Notes under the pieces: model-generated | The model's database searches: none | What the model was told of the DNA's origin: nothing | What the model saw: the letters and a program-made list of their open reading frames with translations, nothing else | Program-made: the position numbers and the translations under genes | Source of the DNA: an uncultured Collinsella sp. | GTDB taxonomy: Bacteria; Actinomycetota; Coriobacteriia; Coriobacteriales; Coriobacteriaceae | Direction: 5' to 3' | Assembly (NCBI GenBank): GCA_958435945.1 | Contig: CAUBIC010000001.1 | Location: 248,001-312,000 of the forward strand | DNA length: 64,000 nt | Shown here: one piece after another, positions 31,146 to 40,407 of the stretch | Position numbering within the stretch: position 1 is the first letter of the stretch | Layout of the letters: the number at the start of each line of letters is the position of its first letter

Positions 31146-31703
31146 ATGCCCTTTATGCCTATCAACAAACGAGAGAGCCTGCTGTTCACCTTTATCATGT
31201 GCTTTTGCATGGTGCTCTGGATGAGCATCTACAACGTTGCCCTGCAGCACGGGGCCATCAACGGCGAGGTCGTTGCCACTGCGTGGCTCGGCTTCCCCGT
31301 TGCCTACATTTTTGCCATGTGCTGCGACTGGTTCGTCGCCAGCCCGCTCGCCAAGGGTTTCGCCTTTAAGTACTTGGTCACGCCGGGCAAGAGCTCGCCA
31401 CTTGCCATGACGCTCGCCGTCAGCTCCTGCATGGTCGTTCCCATGGTCATCATCATGTCGCTGTACGGTGCCTGTGAGGGTCTGACGCACATGCCCGGCG
31501 GCATCCTTGCGAACCTGTATTCCGTGCCCGCGATCTGGATGATCAACATCCCGCATAGTTTTGTGATGGCGCTGCCGTGGAACCTTTTGGTAGCCGGTCC
31601 GATTTCCCGCTTCGTCTTCCGTCGCGCCTTCCCTGTGGGGACGGTTTTCGAGGAGGAGCATGCCGAGCTCTTGGAGCAGGCTATGGCTCCTGAGTGCGAG
31701 TAG
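31146..31703 (+). CDS. DUF2798-like small membrane protein
   Basis: Encodes 185 residues with four predicted membrane helices in two similar halves: LLFTFIMCFCMVLWMSIYNV with WLGFPVAYIFAMCCDWFVAS, then LAVSSCMVVPMVIIMSLYGA with IPHSFVMALPWNLLVAGPIS. Each half repeats a (F/M)CM...N...G...W/P..F pattern, and the second helix of each half ends in PLAKG / PISR followed by F, as in DUF2798 proteins, which are often duplicated. Function unknown; probably an inner-membrane protein. AGAAAGGA lies close to ATG 31146; ATG 31155 is an alternative with better spacing, shortening the protein by three residues. Confidence 0.75.
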   Translation: MPFMPINKRESLLFTFIMCFCMVLWMSIYNVALQHGAINGEVVATAWLGFPVAYIFAMCCDWFVASPLAKGFAFKYLVTPGKSSPLAMTLAVSSCMVVPMVIIMSLYGACEGLTHMPGGILANLYSVPAIWMINIPHSFVMALPWNLLVAGPISRFVFRRAFPVGTVFEEEHAELLEQAMAPECE

Positions 31704-31706
31704 CTC

Positions 31707-31757
31707 GCTTAGGGATCTGCTGAGCGCGGGCGACTTGCTTGGTTGGAGCCCTAAGCG
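31707..31757. repeat. Inverted repeat after the DUF2798-like gene
   Basis: GCTTAGGG near 31709 and CCCTAAGC near 31750 can close a 30-nt loop with no U-tract. Nothing else is recognised in 31760-31865. Confidence 0.4.
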
Positions 31758-31869
31758 TGGATAGCTCTCTCGGCGACATCGCGGGCGTGAGCGGTGCACA
31801 TGACCGGAGGGCCCGTGCTGCTCCGTTGCCCGACGTGCTAGCGCGCAGAACAATCTGTTGGTGCATTCG

Positions 31870-31903
31870 GCGGCTGCTGAAGCGTTTCGGCAGCCGCTTT
31901 TTA
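31870..31903 (+). terminator. Terminator before the TetR-controlled operon
   Basis: GCGGCTGC / GCAGCCGC stem followed by TTTTTAT. Confidence 0.88.
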
Positions 31904-31914
31904 TACGGAGTTTA

Positions 31915-31935
31915 AATACAACAGTCTGTTGTATT
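31915..31935 (+). promoter_or_regulatory. Putative TetR-family operator
   Basis: A perfect 9-bp dyad AATACAACA-GTC-TGTTGTATT, 50 bp before the 1479-aa gene, whose operon ends with a TetR-type regulator. A possible -10 TATATC lies at 31947-31952, so binding would overlap the -35 zone. Confidence 0.65.
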
Positions 31936-31984
31936 ACGTAGAGTGGTATATCTCTAGCGGGAAAAATGCGAGAGACGGAGCATT

Positions 31985-34900
31985 ATGGCGTTGCTAGTAG
32001 GACTGGACGTAGGGTCGACGACGACCAAAGTTTACGCGATGCACGAGGATATGACCGAGGCGTGGTGGGGATATCGCCGCCACGGGGCGTGTCAGACAGC
32101 GAGCGTGCGCGCCATGCTCGGCGAGCTCGCCGAGCGCTTTCCCCATGAGTCGCTGCGCGTTGCGGTGACCGGCTCGGGTGCGCGCGATACCGCGACCGCG
32201 CTGGGCGCCTCGTACGTTCAGGAGGTGGTCGCCAACGCGCTCGCGATCAGCAGGTTCTATCCGCAGACGCGCTGCGCCATCGAGCTGGGCGGCCAAGACG
32301 CCAAGATGATCTTCTTCCGCACCAACGATAAGGGAGGCATCGAGGTTGCCGACATGCGCATGAACGGCTCGTGCGCAGGCGGTACCGGTGCATTTATCGA
32401 CGAGATGGCAAAGCTCATGGGGGTCGGCACCGAATCGGGCGAGTTCGAGCAGCTCGCAAGCCGGGGAACGACCGTCCACGAGGTCTCGGGCCGCTGCGGC
32501 GTGTACGCAAAGACCGATATCCAGCCGCTGCTCAACGAGGGCATTCCTACCACCGACCTGGCGCTTTCGGCGCTTCACGCGGTCGCCCGCCAAACGATCG
32601 GCGGTCTGGCCCAGGGTATCGACATCGAGCCGCCGGTAATCTTCGAGGGCGGTACGCTCGCCTACAACCCCACGCTGGTCCGCGTGTTCCGGGAGCAACT
32701 GAATCTATCGGACGATCAGGTTATCGTCCCGCGCGATCCGCAGATCATGGTCGCGCGCGGTGCCGCCCTGTCGCTGACCGACATGTTCGCATCGTCCCAA
32801 CCGATCGACCTTCCCGACGCTTTTGTCCGGCTGGATAAGCTCGAGACGGTCGCGCCCGCAAGCGGGGAGGGACGTCTTGCCCAGCCCTTTTTTGCCACAC
32901 CTGCCGAGCAGGCGGATTTTACGGCACGCCATGGCAAAGAGACGCCGGCAAAGGGTCCGGATGCGTATGCGCCCGGAGAGACGGTGCGTGTGGCGCTCGG
33001 TATCGATTCGGGGAGCACGACGACCAAGTTCGCCCTGGTCGATGAGGCGGGTGAGCTTGTCGATTCGTTCTACGCGTCTAATAACGGCAGACCGCTCGAC
33101 GTCGCCCAACAGGGTCTTGTCAGCTTGAAGAACCGCTGGGAGACAGCGGGAGTCACGCTTGCAATCGATGCCGTGGGCACCACGGGATACGGCGAGGAGC
33201 TTTTCGCGCGCGCGTTCCACGCCGACTACCATACGGTCGAGACGGTCGCGCACGCCCGCGCCGCGTGCGCATGCGTTCCCGATGCGACCTTCGTGCTCGA
33301 CATCGGCGGACAGGATATGAAGGCCATCTGGCTCAACCACGGCGTGCTGACCGATATCGTCGTCAACGAGGCGTGCTCTGCGGGCTGCGGCTCGTTCCTC
33401 GAGGGTTTTGCCAAAAACCTCGGAATAGCCGTTGAGGATATCGCGACCGAGGCATTTTCGTCCAAAGCCCCCGCCGTTCTCGGCAGCCGCTGCACGGTGT
33501 TCATGAACAGCAGCGTCGTTTCCGAGCAGCGGCGCGGTAAGGGTCCGGGCGACATCATGGCCGGTCTCTGCCGTTCGATTATCGAGAACGTGTTCACCAA
33601 GGTCATTCGCGTTTCAAATCTCAACCGTCTGGGCGACAAAGTCGTCGTCCAGGGCGGCACGTTCCGAAACGACGCGGTGCTGCGCGCATTCGAGCAGTAT
33701 CTGGGCAAACCCGTCACGCGTGCGCCCCACCCGGGGCTGATGGGCGCTATCGGTATCGCCCTGCTCGCGCGCGAGGAATGCCGCAAGGGCGACGCCGGCA
33801 CGTCGTTTATCGGGCTCGATGCCGTGGAGCGCTTCGAGCATCGCGAGTTCGGCGGCGTTACCTGCCGTCGGTGCAACAACCGCTGCCAGCGCGCGGTCGT
33901 GGCATTTGGCGACGGCTCGCTTTACGTCACGGGCAATCGCTGCCCGCGCGGCGGCGCCATCTCATGGGATGAGCTCGTGCGCGAGGTTCCCGCGGCGGAG
34001 GAGCTGCGTCCGCAGGGTGCTTGCGAGGCACAGGCACCCGGCACGGGGCGCGACCGGACCGCGGCTGCCCCCAATCTCTTTGTCGACCGCGAGAAGCTGC
34101 TGTTCGAGTCGTACCCCACGGTTCCCGTCTGCGGGGGGCGCGATGTCACGATCGGCATTCCCCGTGTGCTCGAGTTCTGGGACACCATGCCGTTCTGGTC
34201 GACGTTCTTCAGCGCGCTCGGCTTTAAGGTGCGCGTCTCGGGACGCAGCACCAAGGCGATGTACGAGCGCGGTCTGGCGCACGTCACATCCGACACCGTG
34301 TGCTTCCCGGCCAAGCTCGTCCACGGGCACATCCGCAATCTCGTCGACGCCGGCGTCGACCGCATCTTCATGCCCATCATCACGACGGTGCCCACCGAAA
34401 ACACCGCCTCTACCAGCGAGTGGATGTGCGCCGTCGTAAAGGGATACCCCTACGTGATGCGCAATTCCGATAACCCGGAGGAGCGTTTCGGCGTTCCGTT
34501 CGATACGCCGCTGTTCCACTGGTACGACGAGGGCGACCGAAACCGCCAGCTCAAGGCGTGGTGCAAGGAGACCTTCGATATCGATGCCGACCTGGTTGCC
34601 AAGGCGACCGAGCAGGCGGACCGCGCGCAGCAGACGTTTGAGAACCAGCTGCAGCTGCGCGGCAGGCAGGTGCTCGAGAACGTGCGCGAGGACGGCGGCT
34701 ACGCGGTGGTGATCGCTTCGCGCCCGTACCACAACGACCCGCTGGTCAACCACGGGCTGCCCAAGCTCTTCTCTGAGCGCGGCATCCCCGTGCTGACGCC
34801 CGATGCGGTGCCGGGGGTCTGCAACGTCGATCTTTCCAACAGCCGCATCGACATCGTGAACAACTACCATGCGCGCATGCTGTCGTGCGCGGTCATCGTC

Positions 34901-36424
34901 GCATCGACGCCCGAGCTCGAGCTCGTGCAGATGGGCAGCTTCGGCTGCGGCCACGATGCGTATCTCACCGACGAGATCGCGCGCATGATGGGCGAGATGG
35001 GCTCCAAGGTTCCGATGATGATCAAGCTCGATGAGAGCGACGTCGCCGGTCCCATGGGCATTCGCGTGCGTTCGTTTATCGAGTCGGTCAACCGTTGTCG
35101 CGCGGAGGAGCGTGCCGAGGGCGCCCGGGTGCACGCGGTCCATCCGCTCGACGACCCGTATAAGGTCAAGTACACCAAGCGCGACCGGCACGACAAGATC
35201 GCGCTGGTCCCCAACACCTCCCATGCGTTCTGCAGGCTCATGACCGCGGCGATGCGCAATCAGGGCGTGCGCGCCGAGGCCCTTGATATCGGGCGCGAGG
35301 ATGCCATCCGCCTGGGCAAACGCTATGTGCACAACGACATCTGCTTCCCCGCGCAAATCGTGATCGGCGAGGCGCTCGCGGCACTCGAGAGCGGTAAGTA
35401 CGACCCGCACGACGTCGCCGTGGTGACTGGCAAGTATATCGGCGACTGCCGCCTGACGCACTACATGCCCCTGCTGCGCCGCGCGCTCGACGACGCGGGA
35501 TACGACTATGTCCCGGTGCTCACCAACGACGACGTCGATGCCCACAATGCGCATCCGGGCTTCAAGCTCGGCCTTGGCCCGAGCATCCAGATCGCCTACG
35601 GTCTTCCCATGATCGATACCCTCGAGGCCATGCTTAGGCGCATCCGTCCCTACGAGCTCGAGAAGGGCGCGGCGGACGCTGCGTTCGACCGCGCGCTCGA
35701 TGAGGTTATCGAGGGCATGGAGCGCTCCGGGCTGAGAGGCCAGGCGACGGGCTTCAAACGCGCGCTTGCGATCATGGACGCCGTTCCGTACGACCGCTCG
35801 AACCCGCATCCGACCGTTCTCATCGTGGGCGAGTACCTGCTCAATTTCCATCTCGGCGCCAACCACGAGATCGAGCGCTACCTCGAGGACAACGGGCTCG
35901 AGGTCATCGAGGCGCGCATGACCGACGTGATCCGCAAGACCTATTTCTACAAGCATGCGCAGTCGCGCGAGTTCCACGTCGACCTGTCGCTGCCCGAAAA
36001 GGCCTGGTACGCCACGGCGGACAACCTGTTCGAGCTCGCGCACGACCGTTGCGACCGCCTGGGCGCGGCGAGCCCGCTCTACGAGCCGCCGACGCGCATG
36101 CCCGAGCTCGTGCGCGCGAGCGATAAGATCCTGCACCATACGTTCGATGCGGGCGAGGGCGTGCTGATTCCGGCGGAGATCCTCGAGCACGCCAAGCGCG
36201 GCTGCCGCAACTTCGTGATCCTGCAGCCGTTCGGGTGTCTGCCCAACCATGTCGTGGGGCGCGGGCTCATCCATGCGCTCAAGGAGCAGTATCCCACGGC
36301 GCAGTTCCTGCCGCTCGACTACGATCCCGACGTGAGCTTCGCCAACGTGGAGAACCGTCTTCAGATGCTCATCATGAACGCCAAGGCGCAGGGGTGCGGT
36401 GAGGCGCATGGCGAGACCGCGTAA
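31985..36424 (+). CDS. Giant BadF/HgdC-type activase fused to HgdB-like dehydratase regions
   Basis: Encodes 1479 residues. Two ASKHA ATPase (BadF/BadG/BcrA/BcrD) domains come first: VGLDVGSTTTKVYAM with GSCAGGTGAFIDEM (about 1-290), and LGIDSGSTTTKFALVD with NEACSAGCGSFLEGF (about 335-610); the latter cysteine region is where HgdC-type activases hold a bridging 4Fe-4S cluster. A cysteine knot CRRCNNRCQR...NRCPRGG (~625-655) leads into a DUF2229 domain (SDTVCFPAKLVHGHI) and a C-terminal HgdB-like part with repeated CFPAQIV/CR motifs. Such proteins use ATP to inject a low-potential electron into 2-hydroxyacyl-CoA dehydratases or related enzymes. Start ATG 31985 with GGAG. Overlaps the tetR gene. 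Substrate unknown; family very sure. Confidence 0.9.
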   Translation: MALLVGLDVGSTTTKVYAMHEDMTEAWWGYRRHGACQTASVRAMLGELAERFPHESLRVAVTGSGARDTATALGASYVQEVVANALAISRFYPQTRCAIELGGQDAKMIFFRTNDKGGIEVADMRMNGSCAGGTGAFIDEMAKLMGVGTESGEFEQLASRGTTVHEVSGRCGVYAKTDIQPLLNEGIPTTDLALSALHAVARQTIGGLAQGIDIEPPVIFEGGTLAYNPTLVRVFREQLNLSDDQVIVPRDPQIMVARGAALSLTDMFASSQPIDLPDAFVRLDKLETVAPASGEGRLAQPFFATPAEQADFTARHGKETPAKGPDAYAPGETVRVALGIDSGSTTTKFALVDEAGELVDSFYASNNGRPLDVAQQGLVSLKNRWETAGVTLAIDAVGTTGYGEELFARAFHADYHTVETVAHARAACACVPDATFVLDIGGQDMKAIWLNHGVLTDIVVNEACSAGCGSFLEGFAKNLGIAVEDIATEAFSSKAPAVLGSRCTVFMNSSVVSEQRRGKGPGDIMAGLCRSIIENVFTKVIRVSNLNRLGDKVVVQGGTFRNDAVLRAFEQYLGKPVTRAPHPGLMGAIGIALLAREECRKGDAGTSFIGLDAVERFEHREFGGVTCRRCNNRCQRAVVAFGDGSLYVTGNRCPRGGAISWDELVREVPAAEELRPQGACEAQAPGTGRDRTAAAPNLFVDREKLLFESYPTVPVCGGRDVTIGIPRVLEFWDTMPFWSTFFSALGFKVRVSGRSTKAMYERGLAHVTSDTVCFPAKLVHGHIRNLVDAGVDRIFMPIITTVPTENTASTSEWMCAVVKGYPYVMRNSDNPEERFGVPFDTPLFHWYDEGDRNRQLKAWCKETFDIDADLVAKATEQADRAQQTFENQLQLRGRQVLENVREDGGYAVVIASRPYHNDPLVNHGLPKLFSERGIPVLTPDAVPGVCNVDLSNSRIDIVNNYHARMLSCAVIVASTPELELVQMGSFGCGHDAYLTDEIARMMGEMGSKVPMMIKLDESDVAGPMGIRVRSFIESVNRCRAEERAEGARVHAVHPLDDPYKVKYTKRDRHDKIALVPNTSHAFCRLMTAAMRNQGVRAEALDIGREDAIRLGKRYVHNDICFPAQIVIGEALAALESGKYDPHDVAVVTGKYIGDCRLTHYMPLLRRALDDAGYDYVPVLTNDDVDAHNAHPGFKLGLGPSIQIAYGLPMIDTLEAMLRRIRPYELEKGAADAAFDRALDEVIEGMERSGLRGQATGFKRALAIMDAVPYDRSNPHPTVLIVGEYLLNFHLGANHEIERYLEDNGLEVIEARMTDVIRKTYFYKHAQSREFHVDLSLPEKAWYATADNLFELAHDRCDRLGAASPLYEPPTRMPELVRASDKILHHTFDAGEGVLIPAEILEHAKRGCRNFVILQPFGCLPNHVVGRGLIHALKEQYPTAQFLPLDYDPDVSFANVENRLQMLIMNAKAQGCGEAHGETA

Positions 36425-37097
36425 GGACGCCGATGCGCCCGATGCACGCACCCGTATCATCGAGGCGTTTTGGGAGCTCATCGAGAACAACAGCATCTTC
36501 GAGCTGTCGGTTGGCGAGGTGACCCGCGCCGCCCGGTGCAATCGCGGAACGTTTTACTACTATTTTCACGATTTCGATGAACTCGTCGCCATCGCCATAG
36601 CCCAACTGCTGCAGGATAACGAGCTCATCACCGATGCCCTCTGGCATTTTTCGAGCGAGGGCGACCTTTCGGCGTTCGACCGGCGCGACGTCCGCTGCCT
36701 GCTGCGGCGCATCGTCATCACCATGAGGGCGGGTGCCGCCGAGCAGGTCGTGCAGGGCATCCATACGATCATCATCGACCGCGTGAGAGAGATCGTCCAC
36801 CCCGACGGAGAAGAGCTCAAGGCGGATTCGAGCTTTGCGGTGGGCTTTCTGGTCTCGGGCATCATGGACTTTGTGATGGCGGTCGGCTTTGCCCGGGAGG
36901 GCGGCGAGGAGATAGACCTCGAGCAGCTGGGGGACAGCGCGTGCGCGTACCTGAGGGCGGTCGCCATGCAGACGGTGGAAACGGTCGCGCAAGTCGAGGG
37001 CGTCGATACATCCGAGCTGCTCGAACGCGTCTCCAAGGAGGCCGATGCCTATCGCGCATCGCGTGAGACGAGTCCCGACGTGGTGAAAGACGCCTAG
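36408..37097 (+). CDS. TetR/AcrR-family transcriptional regulator
   Basis: Encodes 229 residues. N-terminal helix-turn-helix: DARTRIIEAFWELIENNS, then SVGEVTRAARCNRGTFYYYF, the standard TetR pattern; the C-terminal ligand domain is unassigned (TetR_C variants). It begins inside the 3' end of the 1479-aa gene (17-base overlap), so it is translated by coupling from the same mRNA and probably represses its own operon through the dyad at 31915-31935. GTG 36399 is an alternative start three residues earlier. The effector is unknown; an acyl-CoA or related acid is a guess from the partner. Confidence 0.88.
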   Translation: MARPRKDADAPDARTRIIEAFWELIENNSIFELSVGEVTRAARCNRGTFYYYFHDFDELVAIAIAQLLQDNELITDALWHFSSEGDLSAFDRRDVRCLLRRIVITMRAGAAEQVVQGIHTIIIDRVREIVHPDGEELKADSSFAVGFLVSGIMDFVMAVGFAREGGEEIDLEQLGDSACAYLRAVAMQTVETVAQVEGVDTSELLERVSKEADAYRASRETSPDVVKDA

Positions 37098-37228
37098 GGT
37101 TTCTCTTGCGGGGCGCCTGTCGCGCATCGCGCGGTGAGTCCCGCGATGCGGTCATAACCTGCATTCATGTGAGCCGGGTTTATAGATATTCCTCCAGCTG
37201 TTAACATAGACAACCTGTGGGTAAAGAG

Positions 37229-37262
37229 ACAAAAGCGCCGCCGACGGGCGGGCGTTTTGATT
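37229..37262 (+). terminator. Weak terminator-like hairpin before clpC
   Basis: An imperfect GC stem (CAAAAGCGCC... / ...GGGCGTTTTG) followed by ATTTC. May end the tetR transcript. No CtsR box was found in 37098-37289. Confidence 0.4.
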
Positions 37263-37289
37263 TCGATGAACTCATGTAAGGAAACGAGC

Positions 37290-39932
37290 ATGTTAGATAG
37301 ATTTACCGATCGAGCGCGCAAGGTCATGTCGATGGCCAAACAGGAGGCGCTCGACCTGCATACCAACAAGGTGGGTACCGAGCATCTGCTTCTGGCGCTT
37401 GCCAAGGAGGACGAGGGCATTGCCGCCGAGGCGCTGCGCTCGCTCGATATCGCCTACGACGACATCATGGATACACTCAAAGAGGTCCAGACTACCGTTC
37501 CCGAGTCCAGCGAGGAGACCGAGGCCGCTAAGCTCGCCTTTACGCCGCTCGTCATCAGCGTGATGGAGCGCTCTTTCCGCGTGGCACGCGAGAACAACCA
37601 GACCTATGTGTCGACCGAGCACCTGCTCATCGGTATCGTCGAAGAGGGCAACGGCATGGCCATGGACATCCTCATGCGCCTGGGTGTGTCGTCCGCTTCC
37701 ATTAAAAAAGCCATCGAGAAGCTTACCGCCAAGGATCAGGATAAGAAGCGTCCGCTCGCCGGCGCCGGTGCTGGTCGTCCCGGTGCGGGCCTGCCGTTCT
37801 TTAGCGGCTCGGATGCCTCTCAGCAAAAGGGGAGTGGCACCGATACGCTTAAGCAGTTCGCGACTAACCTCACGCAGAAGGCGCGCGACGGCGAGCTCGA
37901 CCCTGTAATTGGTCGCGAAAAGGAAGTCCAGCGTATGATGGAAATTCTTTCGCGCCGCACCAAGAACAACCCGCTCATTCTGGGCGACCCCGGCGTGGGC
38001 AAGACGGCCATCGTCGAGGGCCTGGCTCAGCAGATTGCAGCCGGCAACGTGCCCGAGAACCTCATGAACCAGAATATCTGGACGCTCGACCTGCCGGGCC
38101 TCGTGGCGGGCGCCAAGTATCGCGGCGAGTTTGAGGAGCGCCTCAAGAACGTGATCCAAGAGGCCACCGAAGCCGACGACGTCATCCTGTTTATCGACGA
38201 GATGCACACCATCATCGGTGCCGGTTCTGCCGAGGGCTCCATCGACGCGAGCTCCATGCTCAAGCCCGTGCTCGCGCGCGGCGCCTTCCAGATTATCGGC
38301 GCCACCACGGCCGAGGAATTCCGCAAGTACCTCACCAAGGACCCGGCTTTCGAGCGTCGCTTCCAGACCATCGATGTCGAGGAGCCGAGCGTCGAGGACA
38401 CGGTCAAGATCCTGACCGCGCTCAAGCCGCGCTACGAGGAGCATCACCATGTGCGCTATACGCAGGGTGCTATCGAGGCTGCCGCGAACCTTTCCAACCG
38501 CTACATCCAGGATCGCTTCCTGCCCGATAAGGCCATCGACCTCATTGACGAGGCCGGTGCCCGCGCTCGCATCGCCGCGAATCGCGCGCCCGAGCCGGTG
38601 CGTGAGGCCGAGCATCGCGTGGAGGAGCTTAAGGCCGCCGCGCAGGAGGCCACCGAGAGCGACGACATGAACAAGGCCGCCGAGATCACCGAGCAACAGA
38701 AGGCCGCCGAGATTGAGCTCGCCGAGGCCAAGGCCGCCTGGACCGCCGAGCTCGACGCCAGCCCGCTCACCATCGATGTGAGTCAGATCGCCGATATCGT
38801 GTCCGTGACTTCGGGCGTGCCGGTGTCCTCGCTTACCGAGAGCGAGAGCCGTCGCCTGCTGCAGGCCGAAAGCGTGCTCAAGACGCGCATCATCGGTCAG
38901 GATGAGGCTGTCGAGGCAGTTGCCAAAGCCGTGCGCCGCAGCCGCTCGCCGCTCAAGGACCCGCGTCGCCCCGGCGGCAGCTTTATCTTCCTGGGTCCCA
39001 CCGGCACGGGCAAGACCGAGCTCGCCAAGACGCTCGCCGAGTACCTCTTTGGCAGCAAGGATGCGCTCATCAGCTTCGACATGTCCGAGTTCGGTAGCGA
39101 GTTCGAGGTCTCCAAGCTCATCGGTAGCCCTCCGGGTTACGTCGGTCACGACGAGGGCGGCCAGCTCACCAAGGCCGTTCGTCGTCACCCGTACTCGGTC
39201 GTGCTGTTCGACGAGATCGAGAAGGCGCACCCCGATATCTTCAACATCTTGCTGCAGGTGCTGGAGGAGGGCCGCCTGACCGATAGCCAGGGCAAGACGG
39301 TAGACTTCCGCAACACCGTGATCATCATGACGTCCAACGTGGGCGCCCGCGAGATTGCGCAGGATGCGAGCGTTGGCTTTGGCACCACCGGCGAGCAGGG
39401 TCTCACGTCGAGTGAGATCCGTGGTCGCGCGATGGGCGAGCTCAAGCGTCTGTTCCGCCCCGAGCTGCTCAACCGTATCGATGACATTGTGGTGTTCCAG
39501 AAGCTCTCGGGCGAGAATCTCACCAAGATCGCGCACCTGCTGGTGGACGACCTGCGTCAGCGTTTGATTGCCAACGGCATGAACATCAAGCTCACCGATG
39601 CGGCCTATGACAAGATCGTGGCCGAGGGCACCGACCTCACCAACGGTGCGCGTCCGCTGCGCCGTGCCATCCAAAAGCTCATCGAGGACCCGCTGTCCGA
39701 GGAGCTTCTGGCCGGCGAGTGGGGCGAGGGCGATACCGTCCTGTGCGACGTGGCCGATGGCAAGTTTGTCTTTAGCCACGGCACGGGCGAGATCCCGGCA
39801 CCGCGTCCGGCGGGCACGCTCGGTGGCGATACCGCCCCGGCGGCACCGCACACCGGCAACGCCGCGCCCGTGAGCGGCGGCGTGACCTCGGGCCCCGGCG
39901 GCATGATGCAAGCCGGTTCCGGCGCGCTGTAG
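37290..39932 (+). CDS. clpC: ATP-dependent Clp protease ATP-binding subunit ClpC
   Basis: Encodes 880 residues. Hexameric AAA+ unfoldase that feeds ClpP. Two Clp N-repeats (FTDRARKVMSMAKQEALDLH and FTPLVISVMERSFRVARENN), AAA1 with Walker A GDPGVGKT (~232) and LDLPGLVAGAKYRGEFEERL, a short coiled middle domain (~430-490), AAA2 with GPTGTGKT (~568) and the Clp signature SPPGYVGHDEGGQLTKAVRR. A Gly/Pro/Ala-rich tail of ~45 residues is unusual. Start ATG 37290 with AAGGAAA; the open frame reaching 37257 is leader. ctsR and mcsAB are not adjacent, unlike Firmicutes, as is usual in Actinobacteria. Confidence 0.95.
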   Translation: MLDRFTDRARKVMSMAKQEALDLHTNKVGTEHLLLALAKEDEGIAAEALRSLDIAYDDIMDTLKEVQTTVPESSEETEAAKLAFTPLVISVMERSFRVARENNQTYVSTEHLLIGIVEEGNGMAMDILMRLGVSSASIKKAIEKLTAKDQDKKRPLAGAGAGRPGAGLPFFSGSDASQQKGSGTDTLKQFATNLTQKARDGELDPVIGREKEVQRMMEILSRRTKNNPLILGDPGVGKTAIVEGLAQQIAAGNVPENLMNQNIWTLDLPGLVAGAKYRGEFEERLKNVIQEATEADDVILFIDEMHTIIGAGSAEGSIDASSMLKPVLARGAFQIIGATTAEEFRKYLTKDPAFERRFQTIDVEEPSVEDTVKILTALKPRYEEHHHVRYTQGAIEAAANLSNRYIQDRFLPDKAIDLIDEAGARARIAANRAPEPVREAEHRVEELKAAAQEATESDDMNKAAEITEQQKAAEIELAEAKAAWTAELDASPLTIDVSQIADIVSVTSGVPVSSLTESESRRLLQAESVLKTRIIGQDEAVEAVAKAVRRSRSPLKDPRRPGGSFIFLGPTGTGKTELAKTLAEYLFGSKDALISFDMSEFGSEFEVSKLIGSPPGYVGHDEGGQLTKAVRRHPYSVVLFDEIEKAHPDIFNILLQVLEEGRLTDSQGKTVDFRNTVIIMTSNVGAREIAQDASVGFGTTGEQGLTSSEIRGRAMGELKRLFRPELLNRIDDIVVFQKLSGENLTKIAHLLVDDLRQRLIANGMNIKLTDAAYDKIVAEGTDLTNGARPLRRAIQKLIEDPLSEELLAGEWGEGDTVLCDVADGKFVFSHGTGEIPAPRPAGTLGGDTAPAAPHTGNAAPVSGGVTSGPGGMMQAGSGAL

Positions 39933-39951
39933 GGCGTAACATAGCTTTGCG

Positions 39952-39984
39952 AAGGGGCACTCCTGTCGGGGCGCCCCTTTTTTA
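39952..39984 (+). terminator. Terminator of clpC
   Basis: AAGGGGC / GCCCCTT stem followed by TTTTTTAT. Confidence 0.88.
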
Positions 39985-39995
39985 TGAGTAAATGG

Positions 39996-40026
39996 TGCTA
40001 TACTCGAAATATAAATATGTATAGCA
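39996..40026 (+). promoter_or_regulatory. Toxin-antitoxin promoter with overlapping operator
   Basis: TGCTATAC (39996-40003) and GTATAGCA (40019-40026) are a perfect 8-bp inverted repeat. The left arm is also an extended -10 element TGCTATACT (39996-40004), so the antitoxin bound here would block initiation, the normal autoregulation of such pairs. Confidence 0.6.
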
Positions 40027-40038
40027 GAAGGAGCTAGC

Positions 40039-40407
40039 ATGCCAATATCGGTACTCGACTCACGGCCGGTCCAGATGAATGTACGCATGGATCGCCAACT
40101 CAAAGAGGCTGGGGACGCCGTGCTGGCGCATATCGGCATGACGCCGTCACAAGCTGTGAGGGAGCTGTGGCAGTACTTGACCGAGAACGGTCATATGCCC
40201 GTCGCAAAAAAGAATGATGACGAAGTCCTGCCTGACGACATACGATCGAAGGTGAGTTCGTCCCGCGTCTCGGAAGGGGCTGCGTTAATTTCGAATTTTT
40301 ATGAGCGGTTCTCGATTCAGAGGCCGAGCCCCGATGAAGCCTTTGATTACGACGAGTTATACGATCAAATGATGAGCGAGAGATTCAGTGATTGGATCGA
40401 ATTATGA
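40039..40407 (+). CDS. RelB/DinJ-family antitoxin
   Basis: Encodes 122 residues. The N-terminal ribbon-helix-helix segment QMNVRMDRQLKEAGDAVLAH followed by IGMTPSQAVRELWQYLTENG is the RelB/DinJ DNA-binding fold. The acidic C-terminus (DEAFDYDELYDQMMSERFSD) would wrap the toxin. AGAAGGAG precedes the ATG. The stop overlaps the start of a PIN-domain toxin (ATGA), so the two are coupled; RelB types normally partner RelE/YafQ RNases, so this combination is a mixed pair. Confidence 0.85.
   Translation: MPISVLDSRPVQMNVRMDRQLKEAGDAVLAHIGMTPSQAVRELWQYLTENGHMPVAKKNDDEVLPDDIRSKVSSSRVSEGAALISNFYERFSIQRPSPDEAFDYDELYDQMMSERFSDWIEL

Noticed and set aside
33962..36541. 859-aa antisense open frame over the giant activase gene
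   Set aside because: Arg/His/Val-rich composition typical of reverse-strand frames in GC-rich genes.
37293..40139. 948-aa antisense open frame over clpC
   Set aside because: Fully overlaps ClpC with all its motifs; no independent support.
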